Positions 1-9,589 of a stretch of DNA of 64,000 nt are shown one piece after another. The DNA comes from Beta vulgaris subsp. vulgaris (Eukaryota; Streptophyta; Magnoliopsida; Caryophyllales; Amaranthaceae), in contig NC_079204.1 in NCBI RefSeq assembly GCF_026745355.1, forward strand, positions 51,074,209-51,138,208. Reading direction: 5' to 3'. Every line of letters begins with the position of its first letter. Position 1 is the stretch's first letter. Made by a program: the position numbers and the translations under genes. The notes beneath the pieces are model-generated. The model did not search any database, was not told the DNA's origin, and saw only the letters and a program-made list of their open reading frames with translations.

Positions 1-76
<76 letters not shown>

Positions 77-133
77 AATTGTATATAATTGTATATATAT
101 GTATATATATGTATATATGTATATATATGTATA
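1..133. repeat. AT/GTAT microsatellite
   Basis: Almost pure TA repeats with scattered G, running into the left end of a retroelement. The same repeat resumes at 758, so the retroelement landed inside one microsatellite. Confidence 0.95.
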
Positions 134-757
134 CCTTACGTTTTTTCTCTCTCCTCTCTACTTTCAAAAATCCTAGCCTCCATTGTTGATTTTTAAAGGG
201 GCTTCCATCGGTTTTTACCGTTGGAAAGCCCCACCTTTGTTTTTTTTTTGTTTTTAGGTTTCCAATAACGATTTCTCCCTCGAAAGAAAGGATTTTCGAT
301 CTCCTTCGTAAGAAAAGGTTTTTCGATCTCCTTCGAAAGACAAAGGTTTTTCGACGACCTCCTTCGAAAGACAGGGTTTTTCTCCTCTTTTAGAGGGGGA
401 ATTTCTACAGGTTACAATCCGGGATACTAGATCTAATGGATTGCCGTGAAATTATTTTGTTTGGTGAAGATTATGCGGGATCACAAAGGTTATCAATTTT
501 TCGAATACGGTCAGATGAATCCGACGGAAATCATCCTCACGACTACAAGGGATCGTTAGATTGTCTCTCCAACAAGGCTGTATTTTCCAGCGATAAAAGC
601 GGGAGATGTTCCACATTGCAAGATTTGTTTGATGATCGTAGTTTTTATGAAGGAACTTTTTGTTTGATTCAACTTATGTATTTGTTTGATTCGATTGCTT
701 ATGTAGATGTCGTATGACTTTTTATTAATGAATTAATTTTACTATTCAAAAAAAAAA
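134..757 (+). mobile_element. Short poly(A) retroelement, copy 1
   Basis: A 624-bp unit with a pyrimidine-rich 5' leader, about four copies of a 28-bp repeat (around 283-382, core CTCCTTCGAAAGACA), a 93-codon ORF and a poly(A) end at 748-757. A second, roughly 97-98% identical copy lies inverted at 40036-40661. Flanking microsatellite sequence at 118-133 and 758-773 matches and may be the target-site duplication, though the repeat makes this ambiguous. No reverse transcriptase is present, so mobilisation in trans by a LINE is inferred. Confidence 0.75.
436..717 (+). CDS. 93-aa ORF of the short retroelement
   Basis: I do not recognise the product. The frame opens with MDCREII and ends at a TGA just before the 3' tail, so the ORF fills the 3' half of the element. 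It has no obvious membrane segment, signal peptide or known motif. It is acidic in the middle (RSDESDGNHPHD). The copy at 40071-40352 is open over the same 93 codons. There, one deleted T and one inserted A, twelve bases apart, change four residues and restore the frame. The ORF could be a real retroelement or captured protein, or open by chance. Confidence 0.35.
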   Translation: MDCREIILFGEDYAGSQRLSIFRIRSDESDGNHPHDYKGSLDCLSNKAVFSSDKSGRCSTLQDLFDDRSFYEGTFCLIQLMYLFDSIAYVDVV

Positions 758-789
758 TGTATATATATGTATATATATGTATATATATG

Positions 790-821
<32 letters not shown>

Positions 822-833
822 TTATATATATGT

Positions 834-898
<65 letters not shown>

Positions 899-1028
899 GT
901 ATATTATATATGTATATATTATATATATATATGTATATATATATATATGTATATATATATATGTATATATATAAAATTTTATATTTTTTTATTAAATTAA
1001 TTATGTATATATATATATATATAATATA

Positions 1029-1106
<78 letters not shown>

Positions 1107-1117
1107 GTATGTATGTA
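758..1117. repeat. TA/GTATA microsatellite
   Basis: About 360 bp of TA and GTATA repeats, broken by one short AT-rich unique stretch near 974-1003. The overlapping open frames (alternating Met-Tyr-Ile) are products of the repeat and are not genes. Confidence 0.95.
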
Positions 1118-1543
1118 TTTCACCATAAAATCTATAATTTATATTTGAACAATATCTTGAGACAAATATATCAAAATCTCAATTAAATACCATAATTTAT
1201 ACAAATGGATCGATTTCCAAAAACATAATGAAAACTTTTGACTTTATAAAATGTAAATTTAAAATTAAAAAAAGGAAGGAGTACCTTGTAAGAAGTTCTC
1301 ATGAATGTTGATGCAAATTAAAGTCAATATGGAATAATCTTTCGGCTTCATTACTCCATACATTTCTAAATGTTCTTCTTGGAAATTAGGTTGTTTCAAA
1401 ATGTTATTCTTGATTTTAGTATTAGGACGTTTCCAAATGGTTCTTCTTAGAGGGAATATTCTCTTATTTGAAGGGACATAAAGTAAGAGAGAAGTACGTA
1501 AAATCAAGAACGAAGTAACAAAAAGTATTACAAATAAATAAAA

Positions 1544-2614
1544 CGGTTTTTTCACCATATATCCCTGACAATTTTTTTTTGCATCGTATACCCTTTCAAC
1601 TTTCCAAATTCACCATATACCCTTCACTTTTTGAAAAATACATCAACTTACCCTTAATGACTAACGCCGTCAAACTCCGTTAGTCATTAACCCCTAATCA
1701 CCCTCTAACCCTAATTAACTAACCTAAAGCTAATTTTAATACCCTAACCCTAATACCCTATACCATATACCCTAACTCTAACCCCCACCCACCCCCACCA
1801 CTGCAGTCCCCCTCCCCCTTTCCGCCACCCGCAGCGCCGCAACCCCCTCCCCCGAAGCCCCACTCCGTAAAATCGTGCAGCATCACAAACTCCGCAGCTT
1901 CGCAATCGGTGGCTACCGGAGTGCCGGCTGAAATCGGGAGAAAGGGAGGGGGAACTGCGCTGCGGGTGGCGGAAGAGGGGAGGGGGAGCTTCGAGGAAAG
2001 AGAGCTGCGAGGAAAGGGAATGGGGAGGGGGAGGGGTGCTAAGTGGTGGGGGATGGCTGAAGAGTGGAGGGGGGCTGCGTGGTGGGGGATGGCGGAAGGG
2101 GGGAGGTATGAAAATCCGATGGGGTGGTGGGTGTAAAAATTCGGTCAGGTGGTGGGTGCGAAAATTCGGTCAGGTGGTGGTGGGTCAAGTGGTGGGTGCG
2201 AAAATCCGGTCAGGTGGTGGGTGCAAAAATCTGGTAAGGTGGTGGTGGGTGTGAATATTCGGTCAGGTGGTGGTAGGTCAGGTGGTGGTGGTGGTGGTGG
2301 TGCTGGTTAGGGTTAGGGGAGTGGTTGCCTGTGGGCTGGGATGGGGTAGTGGGCTGGGGATGGGATAGTGGGCTGGGGGTGGGTAGGAGCTAATGGGCTT
2401 TTAGGGTTAGGTTTTTTGATTAGTTAGGTTTTGGATAATTAATTAGGATTTAAAGGGAGATTACGAGTTAATGACTAATGAAAGTTTAACACCGTTAGTC
2501 AAAAGGGCAAGTTGATATATTTTTCGAAAAGTGGAGGGTATATGGTGAATTTGAAAAGTTAAAAGGGTATATTGTGCAAAAAAAAATTGTTAGGGATATA
2601 TGGTGAAAAAATTG
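1544..2614. mobile_element. Long-TIR Mutator-like MITE, copy 1
   Basis: Inverted repeats of about 150 bp begin TTTTTTCACCATATATCCCT on the left and mirror this on the right. Flanking 9-mers TAAATAAAA (1535-1543) and TAAATAAAG (2615-2623) match at 8 of 9 positions, as expected for Mutator-type insertion. The interior carries no transposase. It is C-rich then G-rich, with telomere-like CCCTAA units on the left and TTAGGG units on the right. A relative lies at 53024-53487 and a more decayed one at about 26031-26536. Confidence 0.75.
2118..2300. repeat. G-rich tandem repeat inside the MITE
   Basis: Roughly seven imperfect copies of a unit of about 25 bp with the core GGTGGTGGGTGCGAAAATTC, ending in a GGT triplet run. 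It lies in the central part of the Mutator-like MITE. Confidence 0.8.
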
Positions 2615-2623
2615 TAAATAAAG

Positions 2624-3381
2624 AGAGAAGTTTTGAAAGTAAAAGAGAAAGTCTAATAATTCAGTAAGAGAAATATATATCTGTGTGTGCATGCATTCGC
2701 GAGCACATGCATGTTACCCTATGGATTGATAATCCAAATTAATGAGAAAATTAGATAAAAGGTGATATAAAATTCAGTATTTTAGAAAGATGTCACTATA
2801 GATGTTGCATTTATTATGTTTCTCTCTATCTCTTTCATGAAAATTATCAATCCTTATTTATAATTTAACATTATGCTCATAAGTCCGATCCAAAATATTT
2901 TAGAGAAAGATTGATTCAGAAAAAGATCGAGTAGAAAGCCAAATAAAAAATTTGAGGCTTAGTCCATTCAGCAAGTATGAACGAGGATACAAGATTGTAT
3001 AAAAATTTGACTTCGTGCACCAAAATTTGAGTCTAAGTCTAGCTCAACAAAAATGGAAGTCAAGCAAGTTTTATCTACTAGAACTGTTTGTTCTGTCGAA
3101 CAAGTTTAAAGTAGATTGGACTATAGTGTGGAGTGTTGTTAATCCACGACCAAATTGCCAGGATGGTATAAAGAAAGGGGTTTTTGGTATATTGGTATGA
3201 AAAAGTCATTAGGGACATATTAGTATAGAGAAAATAGTGTCACTTCGACAAATTAGTGTTAAAAAATAGCTCCAACATTATATAGACTTCAATTTTTTTT
3301 GGATTTAACCTTTTTTTTTTAGGAGAAAAGCAAGCTAGATTAACTTAAGGACAAGTTGTCCAAGAATACATAGGGTGCCAC
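2624..3381. other. Intergenic, nothing recognised
   Basis: AT-rich sequence without a supported gene. The short frames at 2495-2692 and 3015-3200 show no recognisable protein. Confidence 0.6.
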
Positions 3382-3389
3382 CTTTGGAG

Positions 3390-4376
3390 CAGTGGTAGAG
3401 CCACAGTGGGTCACGTGACCCCTCAAATTTTAAAAAAAAAAAAATTAAAGATTTTTCGTAAAAAAAAAAGAAAAAAATAGCAGCACAGCAGCAGACAGCC
3501 ATGCAGGCGTGATTGAATATTTAAAATACCCCTATAACGGCTAATGTTGGGGCTTCTTTTTGGCCCACTTGCATATATTAATTATAGTGGTCCCTAATTT
3601 CCCAACTCCCAATTCTTATTAGATTTTAAATTAAATTAAAAATTAAAAACCATCTAATTTTGAAAACTATCAATTTCTCTCTCCTTCCTTTCCCAATTCT
3701 CACGCTTAATTTTTCTTTTTACCTCACACTCTCACTGAGTGATCGAGTCGCTGCCCAGTCATTACTGCCAGTCAACATTCAGGCACCGGCGTTGGCCTTC
3801 ACCGGCGCACTGCACCACACCGGCACCGCAGCCTCCTCCAACCTCCGACCAGCCCGCAGTCATCGCCCATCAGGCATCAGGTATTATTGTAAAACTATTT
3901 ACATAATTTATATTTTAATTCTTTTACATTATTTATTTTCTAATTCCTAAATTGTATATTTAAAATCTTATTTGGTTGATATTAATTGTAATATTTGCAT
4001 ATATGTGTGAATTTCCGAATTTGTAAGGTGAGATAATTAAGTGATTGATGCATTTAGTTAGTTTGTTGTTTATTTTTTTTGTGAATGTTGAAATTGTGAG
4101 ATGTAAATTTGTATAAATTAGGTAGTATTAATTAATTTATAATTTTCTGATGATTTAGTTTCTTTAGATGGTAATTTATTGATTGATTTTCATATAGTTT
4201 AATAGTTAGTTCATATGTGTTAATTTGTATTGAATAATGAATATATGAAACGATGAGTGATACACCTAGATCAAAAAAATCAAAGGTAATGGGAAAACAA
4301 CCCGATCTTCGACAATTTAAATATCCTTTGTCTTTTTCTGTGACCCCTCGATTTTGAAATCCTGGCTCCGCCACTG
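3390..4376 (+). mobile_element. hAT deletion derivative
   Basis: The ends are CAGTGGTAGAGCC on the left and the inverse GGCTCCGCCACTG on the right. The flanks CTTTGGAG (3382-3389) and CTTTGAAG (4377-4384) match at 7 of 8 positions, the hAT target size. A GC-rich leader ends at a GT donor-like site near 3880. An ATG at about 4255 opens a short frame (MSDTPRSKKSKV) that resembles the basic start of a plant hAT transposase, but the body of the enzyme is deleted. The larger element at 8795-12587 has the same ends. Confidence 0.7.
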
Positions 4377-4708
4377 CTTTGAAGGGTAGTGGTTTTCCCA
4401 AATTTGTTCAACACCAAAAGGAACTAGCCTTGCTAAGTGGTGGACAACAAAATTCTCATCACATTTAACACGTGACCAAACAATAGTTAGATTTAACTTA
4501 AATAATAAAAACTATTTTGATCTCATTTTACCTAGTTTTTCACTCACTTTCTCCTTTTAAATGACATAACTAGTTTTTAGGTCTGAGTAGTGCTCCGAAG
4601 AATTAAAATTTTACCTTAAAATTATAAAATCAAATATGATTTAGTCTAGTGGATGTAATATAAACTTGAAATTATGGGATCAAATCTTACATGTATTATT
4701 TAGTTTTT

Positions 4709-5851
4709 GGGAAATTCTATATGGTGACCCTCAACTTTTTTAAATTCTATTTGGTAGACAATTTTTATCTTTCCTCTATTTGGTAACCCTCTAATCTATT
4801 TTTTTAATTTTATTCAACCTTATTGCATTTTAAAATCATTTTTTAATTTAAAAACTGATTTTTCAATTACGAAAAACTGATTTTGAAATTTTTAAAAAAA
4901 CTCAAATCCTCCCCCACCATTACCACCCATCTCACCCTCCTTTCCCCTCCCTTAGCCTGTGACCACAACAAATTCCGGCGACCCTCCCCTTCCCTTCTCC
5001 ATTTCCGGCGCCCCATCCCTGTTTCCGGCACCCCCTCCCCTTCCCTTCTCCATTTCCGACACCTCCTCCCTTTCCCTTCTCCATTTCCGGCGACCCCTCC
5101 TCTTCTCTTCTCCATTTTCGGAGCCCCAACCCTATTTCCGGCGCCACCTCCCCTTCCCTTCTCCATTTCCAGTTCCCCTTCCCTGTTCCCGGCGCCCCCT
5201 CCCCTTCCCTTCTCCATTTCCAACCTCGGCCACGCCAACTCCCTACCCCGTCCTCAATTTCGACCCCCTCCCCAACTCCCTACTCCATTTCCGCTTTTCC
5301 TGGTTCCAGGGAATCGATTTCGTCGAGGTGGTTTTGCAGGAGTAGGGAAAGATAGTGGATTTTGGGAGGGGGTTATTTTCGATAAGGGAGGAGGTCAGAA
5401 ATGGAGAAAGGAAGGGGAGAGGGTGCCGGAAACAGGGGAGGGGGCCGGAAATGGAGAAGAGAAGAGGAGGGGACGCCGGAAACATGGAGGGGGAGCCGGA
5501 AATGGAGAAGGGAAAGGGAGGGGTCGCCGGAAACATGGAGGGGGAGCCGGAAATGGAGAAGGGAAGGGTAGGGGTGGCCTCTATTTGCGGTGGTCACAGG
5601 GTAATGGAGGGGAAAGGAGGGTGGGATGGGTGGTAATGGTGGGGGAGGATTTGGGTTTTTTTTTTTTAAATTTCAAAATCAGTTTTTTGTAATTAAAAAA
5701 ATCAGTTTTTAAATTTAAAAATGATTTTAAAATACAATAAGGTTAAATAAAATTAAAAAAATAGAGTAGAGGGTTACCAGATAGAGGAAAGATAAAAATT
5801 GTCTACCAAATAGAATTTAAAAAAATTGAGGGTCACCATATAGAATTTCCC
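4709..5851. mobile_element. Foldback Mutator-like element
   Basis: Inverted repeats of roughly 190 bp begin GGGAAATTCTATATGG and close with the complement at 5851. The flanks TTAGTTTTT (4700-4708) and TTAATTTTT (5852-5860) match at 8 of 9. The core is also self-complementary. Its left half repeats a C-rich unit of about 28 bp (CCTTCTCCATTTCCGGCG) and its right half repeats the complementary G-rich unit (GCCGGAAATGGAGAAGG). The whole 1.1 kb could therefore fold on itself. Long frames on both strands (for example 4883-5692) are products of the repeat. Confidence 0.75.
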
Positions 5852-5860
5852 TTAATTTTT

Positions 5861-6400
5861 TTTTACTGCCATATGTTTACATGAAATAAACACTCTAAGA
5901 GATAGCGTCACGTGGCACAGTTCTTTGTTTGGAAACGACTTTAATATGTTAGTATAGATAGCAATAACAATAATAAAATATGTGTATCAAGGAAAATTAA
6001 TAAACAAGGGATTAGAAGGTGCAAAAAGAGTGAAAAGATCGATAATGTTCGTAGTAATGTTTTATTATTGTTACATTTGAGTTTATGTTAAATACGGATA
6101 AAAAATAAAGCTATAGTTTAAAGTTAGGTTTATTAATGTCAAAGTTGTTTTTTATATCAATTTGTCAAAATGTCCCTATTTTTATACCTATATGTCACTA
6201 GTGATCATTTATGGTACCAATTTGTTAAAAAAACCGTCAATTTTTATACCAATTTGGTAGTTTTTTATATCTCTATATAAAGTTAGTGAATTGCAATTAT
6301 CCAAACAAAATTCGATAACATTTTTTTTGACATCGACAAAACGTATAATAAAATAGAAAATACAATAAATTAAAACTGAGAAATGAAACTCGAGAGACAC
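5861..6400. other. Intergenic, degenerate repeat remnants
   Basis: AT-rich sequence. Around 6130-6265 phrases such as ACCAATTTG recur, similar to 3190-3290, but no element ends could be defined and no gene is supported. Confidence 0.5.
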
Positions 6401-6409
6401 GAAGATAGA

Positions 6410-7190
6410 TAGTATCGTGGGTGTTGTGAACTTGGGATCTTGCCACTTTGGTGACACAACTGACAACACCAATAGAGCATTGGAGCATGGTGGCTAGTGC
6501 TTTAATGTCCTTGATGGACCGATGATCCACTGTAATATTGTATAGAAAAAATTTTGAACATAGGTTGCGCTGAGACAGTACACGAGAATATGTGAGTCTG
6601 TTTGGATTGCAAGACGGTTATATCCTCTTTCTTTAGCCAATTTTAAGGCATACAAGCAAGCTCGTGCTTCCGTCATTAGCGCATAGTTGGCAAGAAGGCA
6701 TCGTCCCAATTCTTGTTTGCGTGGTAGAATCTGGTGTAGAGGTGGGCATGGCCCGGGGAGTCGGGCCACCACGTCGGCCGGCCTGGCCTGGCACGAGTTC
6801 GCTCAAGGCTCGGCCCGACCCGTTGTCCGTTATGCTCGTCTGTCATGGTCAAGAAATTATATTTCAGGCCCATTCCGGCACGAGCTCGCCTTTTTCTTTG
6901 TTTTTTAGTCTAAAATTGTCAAAAAAAAATACAACATAAAACACAGGTAAGGTCCACAAGAAGCACGAGCCCGACCGTGGATATAGGCCGGGCCGTGAAC
7001 AAAATTTGAAAATTTCAATCACAGCACGACCCACCATTCATGGGCTCGGGCTCGGCCCGCCAGTGCCCAATGCCCGTGGTCTAAGCCCGGCTCATCATGC
7101 CCATGTCTAATCTGGTGCAATTCAAGCAAAACTCCCAAGATGAGTAGTTTTGTCCCATGAGCCATCTATTATGATAGTTATATCCGAAGT
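6410..7190 (-). pseudogene. LINE RNase H domain relic
   Basis: Read on the minus strand, the segment starts with IDGSWDKTTHLG (about 7180-7118), is split by a hAT MITE, and resumes through TEARACLYALKLAKERG (about 6680-6580) and LAIQTDSH. This is the pattern of the plant LINE-type RNase H domain (reverse-transcriptase-like, RVT_3). A stop lies after GSFA, and frame shifts occur further on, so it is dead. No reverse transcriptase is attached. It is either an isolated LINE fragment or an old domesticated RNase H-like gene piece. Confidence 0.65.
6737..7109. mobile_element. hAT MITE, GC-rich
   Basis: A 373-bp unit with ends TAGAGGTGGGCATGG and CATGCCCATGTCTA. It is flanked by a perfect 8-bp duplication ATCTGGTG (6729-6736 and 7110-7117). 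The body is rich in GGCC and CGGGC motifs and has no coding capacity. It interrupts the RNase H relic, which reads on from both flanks. Confidence 0.85.
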
Positions 7191-7339
7191 TACCTAACGA
7201 GTTCGCCCAATATTAGTTGCAATGAAACCTGTTGAGAAGAGTGCATCTCTTTGCTCGCTGTGTGCATGTGTTGTTTCTAAAGTGAAAGTTATGCTCTTAA
7301 ACTCTTAGATATCCCTTCTATTCTAGTATATCTTCTATC

Positions 7340-7705
7340 TGTTAAAGGTTAATCTAGAAAAATCTAGATGTGTAATGAAAAATATAGTATAAAGTATAAA
7401 ATAATCAAGTGATGATGTATCTAGAAATATCTTGTAAAAATCAAGATATTAGACAAGTGTAGAGAAATCTAAAAACTAAGGTACAACAACTATAAATATG
7501 TTGTATGTGTATGAGTTAAGGAAGAGCCAAACAAGTGAGGTCCACACAAGATATTAGGAAAGGTAGAAACAAAAGGTTCTACCAAGGTGAATGAGAGAAA
7601 TGAGCTCTCACAAACACACTTGTACAATTAATTATCAATGAAAATTCAATTTTACGATACTATTCGGGTCCATCAAAACTTCCATATGCGCCACAAATTA
7701 TATCA
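7340..7705 (+). repeat. 5' LTR of the non-autonomous element
   Basis: Starts TGTTAAAGG and ends in CA immediately before the primer-binding site. It aligns along its length with the split 3' LTR, with several substitutions and indels, so the element is considerably older than the Copia element at 13.4 kb. Confidence 0.75.
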
Positions 7706-7718
7706 TGGTATCGGAGCC
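7706..7718 (+). promoter_or_regulatory. Primer-binding site (tRNA iMet type)
   Basis: TGGTATCGGAGCC directly follows the 5' LTR. It differs by one base from the usual plant TGGTATCAGAGCC, complementary to the 3' end of initiator methionine tRNA. Confidence 0.8.
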
Positions 7719-7992
7719 ACAAAAGTGATCACGAAGAAGATCGAAGGCCCGAGAGATGGAAATCAAGTTTGTAAGAAGAGACTTGGAGGGCACAATTAAG
7801 GTAAGTATCTAATACAAAATTTCAAAGAAGATAATTCAAAAGGAAGGTATGGAGATGAAATAAAAGAGTTTTAATTAAGAGAAGACAAAAACGGAAGATA
7901 TGTTTGGAAATTAAAATATGATGATGGAGAAAAAAAAGGATGAGATAACTTTTGACAAAGGTTGAAGATTAAAATGTAGGATAAGTTGGATG

Positions 7993-8426
7993 GTTGGTGA
8001 CATGAACATTAACAAATGAAATTAATATTGGAAGAAAAGGAAAGAATGAAAAATATGGGAGGATATTGGTGACAAGAGCACCAATAGTTGAAAAAAAAAC
8101 AAAATGAAAAGAAAAAGAAGCAAAAGAAAAAAAGTTCAAGAGAAAGATTTTGGAGTTTGCTAATGACATGGGCATTAGTCAGAAATGATTGGTGACATGA
8201 GCATCAATTAAAGAATGAAATTGAATAAAGATATGTGAAGAAGAAAAATAAAAAAAGTTCAGATTAGGGGGAGTAAGTTGGTAACATGGGTACCAACACA
8301 AAACATTGAAGATCAAGAAGATGTGAACTGTGAAGAGAAAGCAAAACTGAGGATAGTTGGTGACATGGGCACTAACAAAAGCAATTTCAGTGCATGGTCG
8401 AGTTGTTGATGACAAGTGCATCAACA
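7993..8426 (+). other. Array of seven hairpins with a fixed 7-base loop
   Basis: Seven stem-loops lie at 7993-8013, 8064-8086, 8159-8179, 8188-8208, 8277-8297, 8356-8376 and 8404-8426. Each has a stem of 7-8 bp and a loop of exactly seven bases reading ACA(T/A)G followed by two variable bases, usually ACATGGG or ACATGAG. Stem sequences differ but pairing is kept: TTGGTG/CACCAA, CTAATG/CATTAG, TTGGTA/TACCAA and GTTGATG/CATCAAC. The other changes give G-U pairs that pair only in plus-strand RNA. Spacing is irregular. A structured RNA signal of the element, such as packaging or dimerisation, is inferred; no known family was recognised. Confidence 0.75.
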
Positions 8427-8461
8427 GATTTAAATTTTTGAAAGTATAAATTTATCAAGAT

Positions 8462-8471
8462 TAAGGGGGAG
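8462..8471 (+). promoter_or_regulatory. Polypurine tract
   Basis: AAGGGGGAG immediately precedes the TGTTAAAGG start of the 3' LTR, the normal position for priming plus-strand DNA. Confidence 0.8.
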
Positions 8472-8794
8472 TGTTAAAGGTTAATCTAGAAAAATCTAGA
8501 TGTGTAATGAAAAATATAGTGTAGAGTATAAAATAAGTGATGATGTATCTAGAAATATCTTGTAAAAATCAAGATATTAGACAAGTGTAGAGAAATCTAG
8601 AAACTAAGGTACAACAACTATAAATATGTTGTTCTCTTTCAAAAAAAAAAAACTATAAATTTGTTGTATGTGTATGAGTTAAGGAAGAGCCAAACAAGTG
8701 AGCTCATCCACACAAGATATTAGGAAAGATAGAAACAAAGGGTTCTACCAAGGTGAATGAGAGACATGAGCTCTCACAAACACACTTGTACAAT
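8472..8794 (+). repeat. 3' LTR, first part
   Basis: Matches 5' LTR positions 7340 to about 7630. It carries a 35-bp gain at 8632-8666 relative to the 5' LTR and is cut by the hAT element at 8795. The remaining part is 12596-12672. Confidence 0.8.
8632..8650 (+). mobile_element. 19-bp ultra-truncated retroelement insertion
   Basis: TTCTCTTTC followed by a run of A is inserted in the 3' LTR. It is flanked by 16-bp direct repeats at 8616-8631 and 8651-8666 (15 of 16 identical). The 5' LTR has a single copy of that target and no insert. TTCTCTTTC plus poly(A) is exactly the 3' terminus of the retroelement at 39530-40741. Confidence 0.75.
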
Positions 8795-8879
8795 CAGTGG
8801 CGGAGCCAGGATTTTAAACTTGGGGATACGATGAATAACTAATTAAAAATACTCTCATGTATACACTACAAGAAAATAC

Positions 8880-9205
8880 GTCAACAACGACCGCTTAAAG
8901 CCGTCGCTAATGAGAAAAAAGCCGTCGCTATTATGATCAACGACGGCCAGCCGTCGTTGAAAGTCGGACGTTGGAGAAATGGTCGGTGATTAAGTAATCA
9001 ACGACGGTTCGGCCGTCGGTGAAGTATCACCGACCGTTCTGCACCCAATCACCGACTGCGTCCTGAAGCCGTCGTTGACTTCATTCCAACGATCGCTTTA
9101 AGTTGTCGTTAAATCAACGACGGTTTATAACAGTAGTTAAATCAGCGACGGTTTAAAACAGTCGTTGATTGTTTAACGTCTGCTTAAAGCGGTCGTTAAT
9201 TCAAG
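8880..9205. repeat. CACTA subterminal repeats, left
   Basis: Repeated units built on CAACGACGGTTT and GCCGTCGCTAAT in both orientations. The matching right-end cluster is at 11440-11660. Such arrays are the binding sites for the element's accessory protein in known En/Spm systems. Confidence 0.8.
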
Positions 9206-9589
9206 TCTTTTATAATGCAGGCTAAAGAATAACAAATTAATATCACAAAGAATAAGATGCAATGGAAGAAACTTGAGAATAGAAAAGAATGAAGAATAAC
9301 AATTGAATAACCATTCAATTAGAGAATTCAACTCACTGAAATTATTTCAACCAAGAAGAAAAGGATGGAAGAACAAATTAATATCACAAAGCAAAATTGT
9401 AGACATAATTTTTTTGCCATTCCACAGTATTGGTCAAAGTACTTTATAAACTAAATAACTAATTTACACAAAAACTCCCTAAAAGTCAGAAGACGCAAGA
9501 TTGAAGATGACCACAAAGATCATAAGTATGTTGTGACAACAAAAGCTTCAAAGTCACATTTCTTCACATATTCTAACTCTCATAAATTA

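Noticed and set aside
757..1128. Long open frames of alternating Tyr/Ile/Met
   Set aside because: They are translations of a TA/GTATA microsatellite in three frames.
1265..1558. 97-aa minus-strand frame with a hydrophobic N-terminus and a donor-like end
   Set aside because: Its start codon lies inside the Mutator-like MITE end, no following exon was found and no family was recognised.
4867..5692. Overlapping frames up to 269 aa on both strands
   Set aside because: They arise from C-rich and G-rich minisatellites inside a foldback element; composition follows the repeat unit.
7969..8424. Minus-strand frames with repeated HVTN-like motifs
   Set aside because: They are by-products of the hairpin array on the other strand; no start context or conservation supports a protein.
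8880..9205. Regular short repeats suggesting a CRISPR-like array
   Set aside because: Repeats occur in both orientations with no uniform spacers; they are CACTA subterminal repeats in a plant genome.
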